The notes below the pieces were generated by a model, which saw only the letters and a program-made list of their open reading frames with translations, was not told where the DNA came from and searched no databases. A DNA stretch of 6,352 nt, from assembly GCA_015489145.1 (NCBI GenBank), contig WGAH01000155.1, positions 1 to 6,352 on the forward strand, written 5' to 3'. Of this stretch, positions 5,249 through 6,352 are shown piece after piece. A program made the position numbers and the translations under genes. Within the stretch, counting starts at the first letter, position 1; every line of letters begins with the position of its first letter. The DNA is from Deltaproteobacteria bacterium (GTDB lineage: Bacteria; Myxococcota_A; UBA796; UBA2385).

Positions 5249-6352
5249 TGGGAGAAGCCCGCCCCGTAGACGAAGTAGGTGCCCACCACGCGGCTGTCGG
5301 CGCGGTTGTAGGGCAGGGTGCCCGTCGCCTCGCGCACCCGGCCGAACAGCACGTCGACCTGGCGGTTCGTCGGCCAGCTCGACCAGGTGCCCCCGGAGAC
5401 GGTGAAGCTGCCGTCGTTGGCGGCCACGCAGAAGATCTCCTGCTCGACGGCCGTGACGTCGGCGTTGTAGAGGCGCATCCAGATCAGCACCCAGTCGGCC
5501 GGGTCGGTGTTCCACTGGAAGGTCTGGGCGCGGTTGATGCGCGGGGGGCTGCTGCCCATGATCGCCGGGCTGGTGACGGTGGGCTTGCCCGAGGCCCGGG
5601 CGAAGGCCTCGGCCTCGAAGTCGGGCAGGTAGCTCGAGCCGCTGACGCTCACCGCGTAGTTGGCGTTGTCGACCCACTGGGCCGGGTCGAGCTCGTCGTC
5701 GAAGAAGCCGGAGTAGCTCGGGTCCCAGGTGGCGGTGATCGGGCTGCCGCTGCTCGGGGTGAGGGTGAGGCTGGCGAGGTCCGGGTCGAGGACCTCGGGC
5801 ACGTCCGGCGAGCTGTAGTCGGCGGTCTCGCAGGAGTCCATCGCGCCGGCGTAGAGCTGCCACCAGTGGAAGTCGGCGGGCTGCGTGAAGTAGATCGCCG
5901 CCGAGCCCCAGGGGTCGGCGGGGGTGCCGGACCAGTAGTTGCCGACCATCTCGAACCAGGCGAGGACGCCGAGGGCGGCGGCCTGGCCCGAGGCGTCCTC
6001 GTAGTAGCGGAAGGCCTCGGGCGCCTCGCCGTAGCCGGCGTCGGTCCGCACGGCGACGTCGACGACCTGCTCGACGGCGCTGCCCGGGTCGACCACGGTG
6101 AGGGTGTCGGGCGTCACCGCCTGCACCGCGGCCCGCTCCCCGCCGAACCAGACGATGGCGCTGTCGTCGAAGGGGCCGCCCTCGATGGTGACCGTGGCCC
6201 CGCCGGCGGTGGTGTCGTAGGAGGGCTTCACGCTGTCGATCGCGATGGGGATGCCGCCGGTGTCCCCGCCGCCGTCGCCGCTCGAGCCGCCGCCGTCGCC
6301 GCCGGTGTCGACGTGGATGCCGCCGCCGTCCCCGGCCGCGCCGCCGCCGTCC
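5245..6352 (-). CDS. IPT/TIG-domain surface protein with Gly/Asp-rich linker (N-terminus outside window)
   Basis: The frame is open from the window edge to TGA at 5247-5245, giving 368 visible residues; a GTG at 6231 is internal because coding continues upstream. The visible part begins with about 37 residues of Gly/Asp/Thr/Ser linker (GDGGGDTGGIPIA), the kind that tethers exported lipoproteins in some high-GC Gram-negative bacteria. An IPT/TIG immunoglobulin-like domain follows: IDSVKPSYDTTAGGATVTIEGG, FGGERAAV, TLTVVDPGS, VDVAVRTDAGYG and EAFRYY. The remaining 250 or so residues are rich in Trp, Tyr and Asp, look beta-stranded, hold only two cysteines (DSCET and IFCVA) and match no domain I recognise. 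No membrane helix is visible. A signal or lipobox is expected upstream but not seen. The gene is translationally coupled to the glycosyltransferase downstream, so a role at the cell envelope is inferred. Function is unknown. Confidence 0.8.
   Translation of the reverse strand, partial: DGGGAAGDGGGIHVDTGGDGGGSSGDGGGDTGGIPIAIDSVKPSYDTTAGGATVTIEGGPFDDSAIVWFGGERAAVQAVTPDTLTVVDPGSAVEQVVDVAVRTDAGYGEAPEAFRYYEDASGQAAALGVLAWFEMVGNYWSGTPADPWGSAAIYFTQPADFHWWQLYAGAMDSCETADYSSPDVPEVLDPDLASLTLTPSSGSPITATWDPSYSGFFDDELDPAQWVDNANYAVSVSGSSYLPDFEAEAFARASGKPTVTSPAIMGSSPPRINRAQTFQWNTDPADWVLIWMRLYNADVTAVEQEIFCVAANDGSFTVSGGTWSSWPTNRQVDVLFGRVREATGTLPYNRADSRVVGTYFVYGAGFSQ
6256..6352 (-). repeat. GGC/GAC-rich low-complexity coding repeat
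   Basis: On the coding strand this stretch is an imperfect array of GAC-GGC-GGC units encoding Asp-Gly-Gly with scattered Ser, Thr, Ala and Val (GDGGGDTGG and similar). It runs off the end of the window, so its full length is unknown. Trinucleotide-like arrays of this kind can change length by slippage in steps that keep the reading frame, so linker length may vary between strains. Confidence 0.6.

Noticed and set aside
5249..5863. The 205-residue upstream extension of the glycosyltransferase frame.
   Set aside because: It overlaps the TIG-domain protein in another frame, has out-of-frame composition (Arg/Gly/Pro/His rich), and the family normally starts close to the RVEVLG strand.

Overview
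This is a very GC-rich stretch of bacterial chromosome (roughly 70% G+C by eye) with strong G/C preference at third codon positions. It carries six protein-coding regions, two of them cut by the window ends. Taxonomy can only be guessed. The high GC, and a surface protein with a Gly/Asp/Thr-rich linker ahead of an IPT/TIG domain, resemble Myxococcota or related delta-type lineages. No marker gene confirms this.

Layout, left to right. Positions 1-558 (+) hold the C-terminal end of a beta-propeller-like protein with five W-centred blade repeats. Positions 618-1487 (+) hold a complete small sulfotransferase with PAPS-binding motifs; its Shine-Dalgarno lies inside a predicted hairpin. The gap 1488-1664 contains two near-identical REP-like palindromes, a G-run hairpin and a candidate promoter. 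Positions 1665-2078 (+) encode an Rrf2-family regulator with three cysteines placed to hold an iron-sulfur cluster. After a 95-nt regulatory gap, 2174-4399 (+) encodes a quinol-dependent nitric oxide reductase with every expected haem and FeB ligand. A strong symmetric hairpin lies between this gene and the convergent leftward operon. That operon consists of a partial IPT/TIG-domain surface protein (6352-5245, -), overlapping by 4 nt (GTGA) a WecG/TagA/CpsF-family glycosyltransferase (5248-4469, -).

How the genes work together. The regulator and reductase form a compact module for sensing and removing nitric oxide: the Fe-S protein would sense NO and derepress the reductase, which reduces NO to N2O with electrons from the quinol pool. 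A short inverted repeat between plausible -35 and -10 elements upstream of the reductase is a candidate operator. The leftward pair looks like a cell-surface polysaccharide or glycoconjugate gene translationally coupled to a secreted protein. The sulfotransferase could also modify surface glycans, but nothing in the sequence ties it to the leftward operon.

No RNA genes, CRISPR arrays, transposases or attachment sites were seen. The gene content is largely ordinary. The points most worth checking are the regulatory structures and the coupling of the surface protein to the glycosyltransferase.
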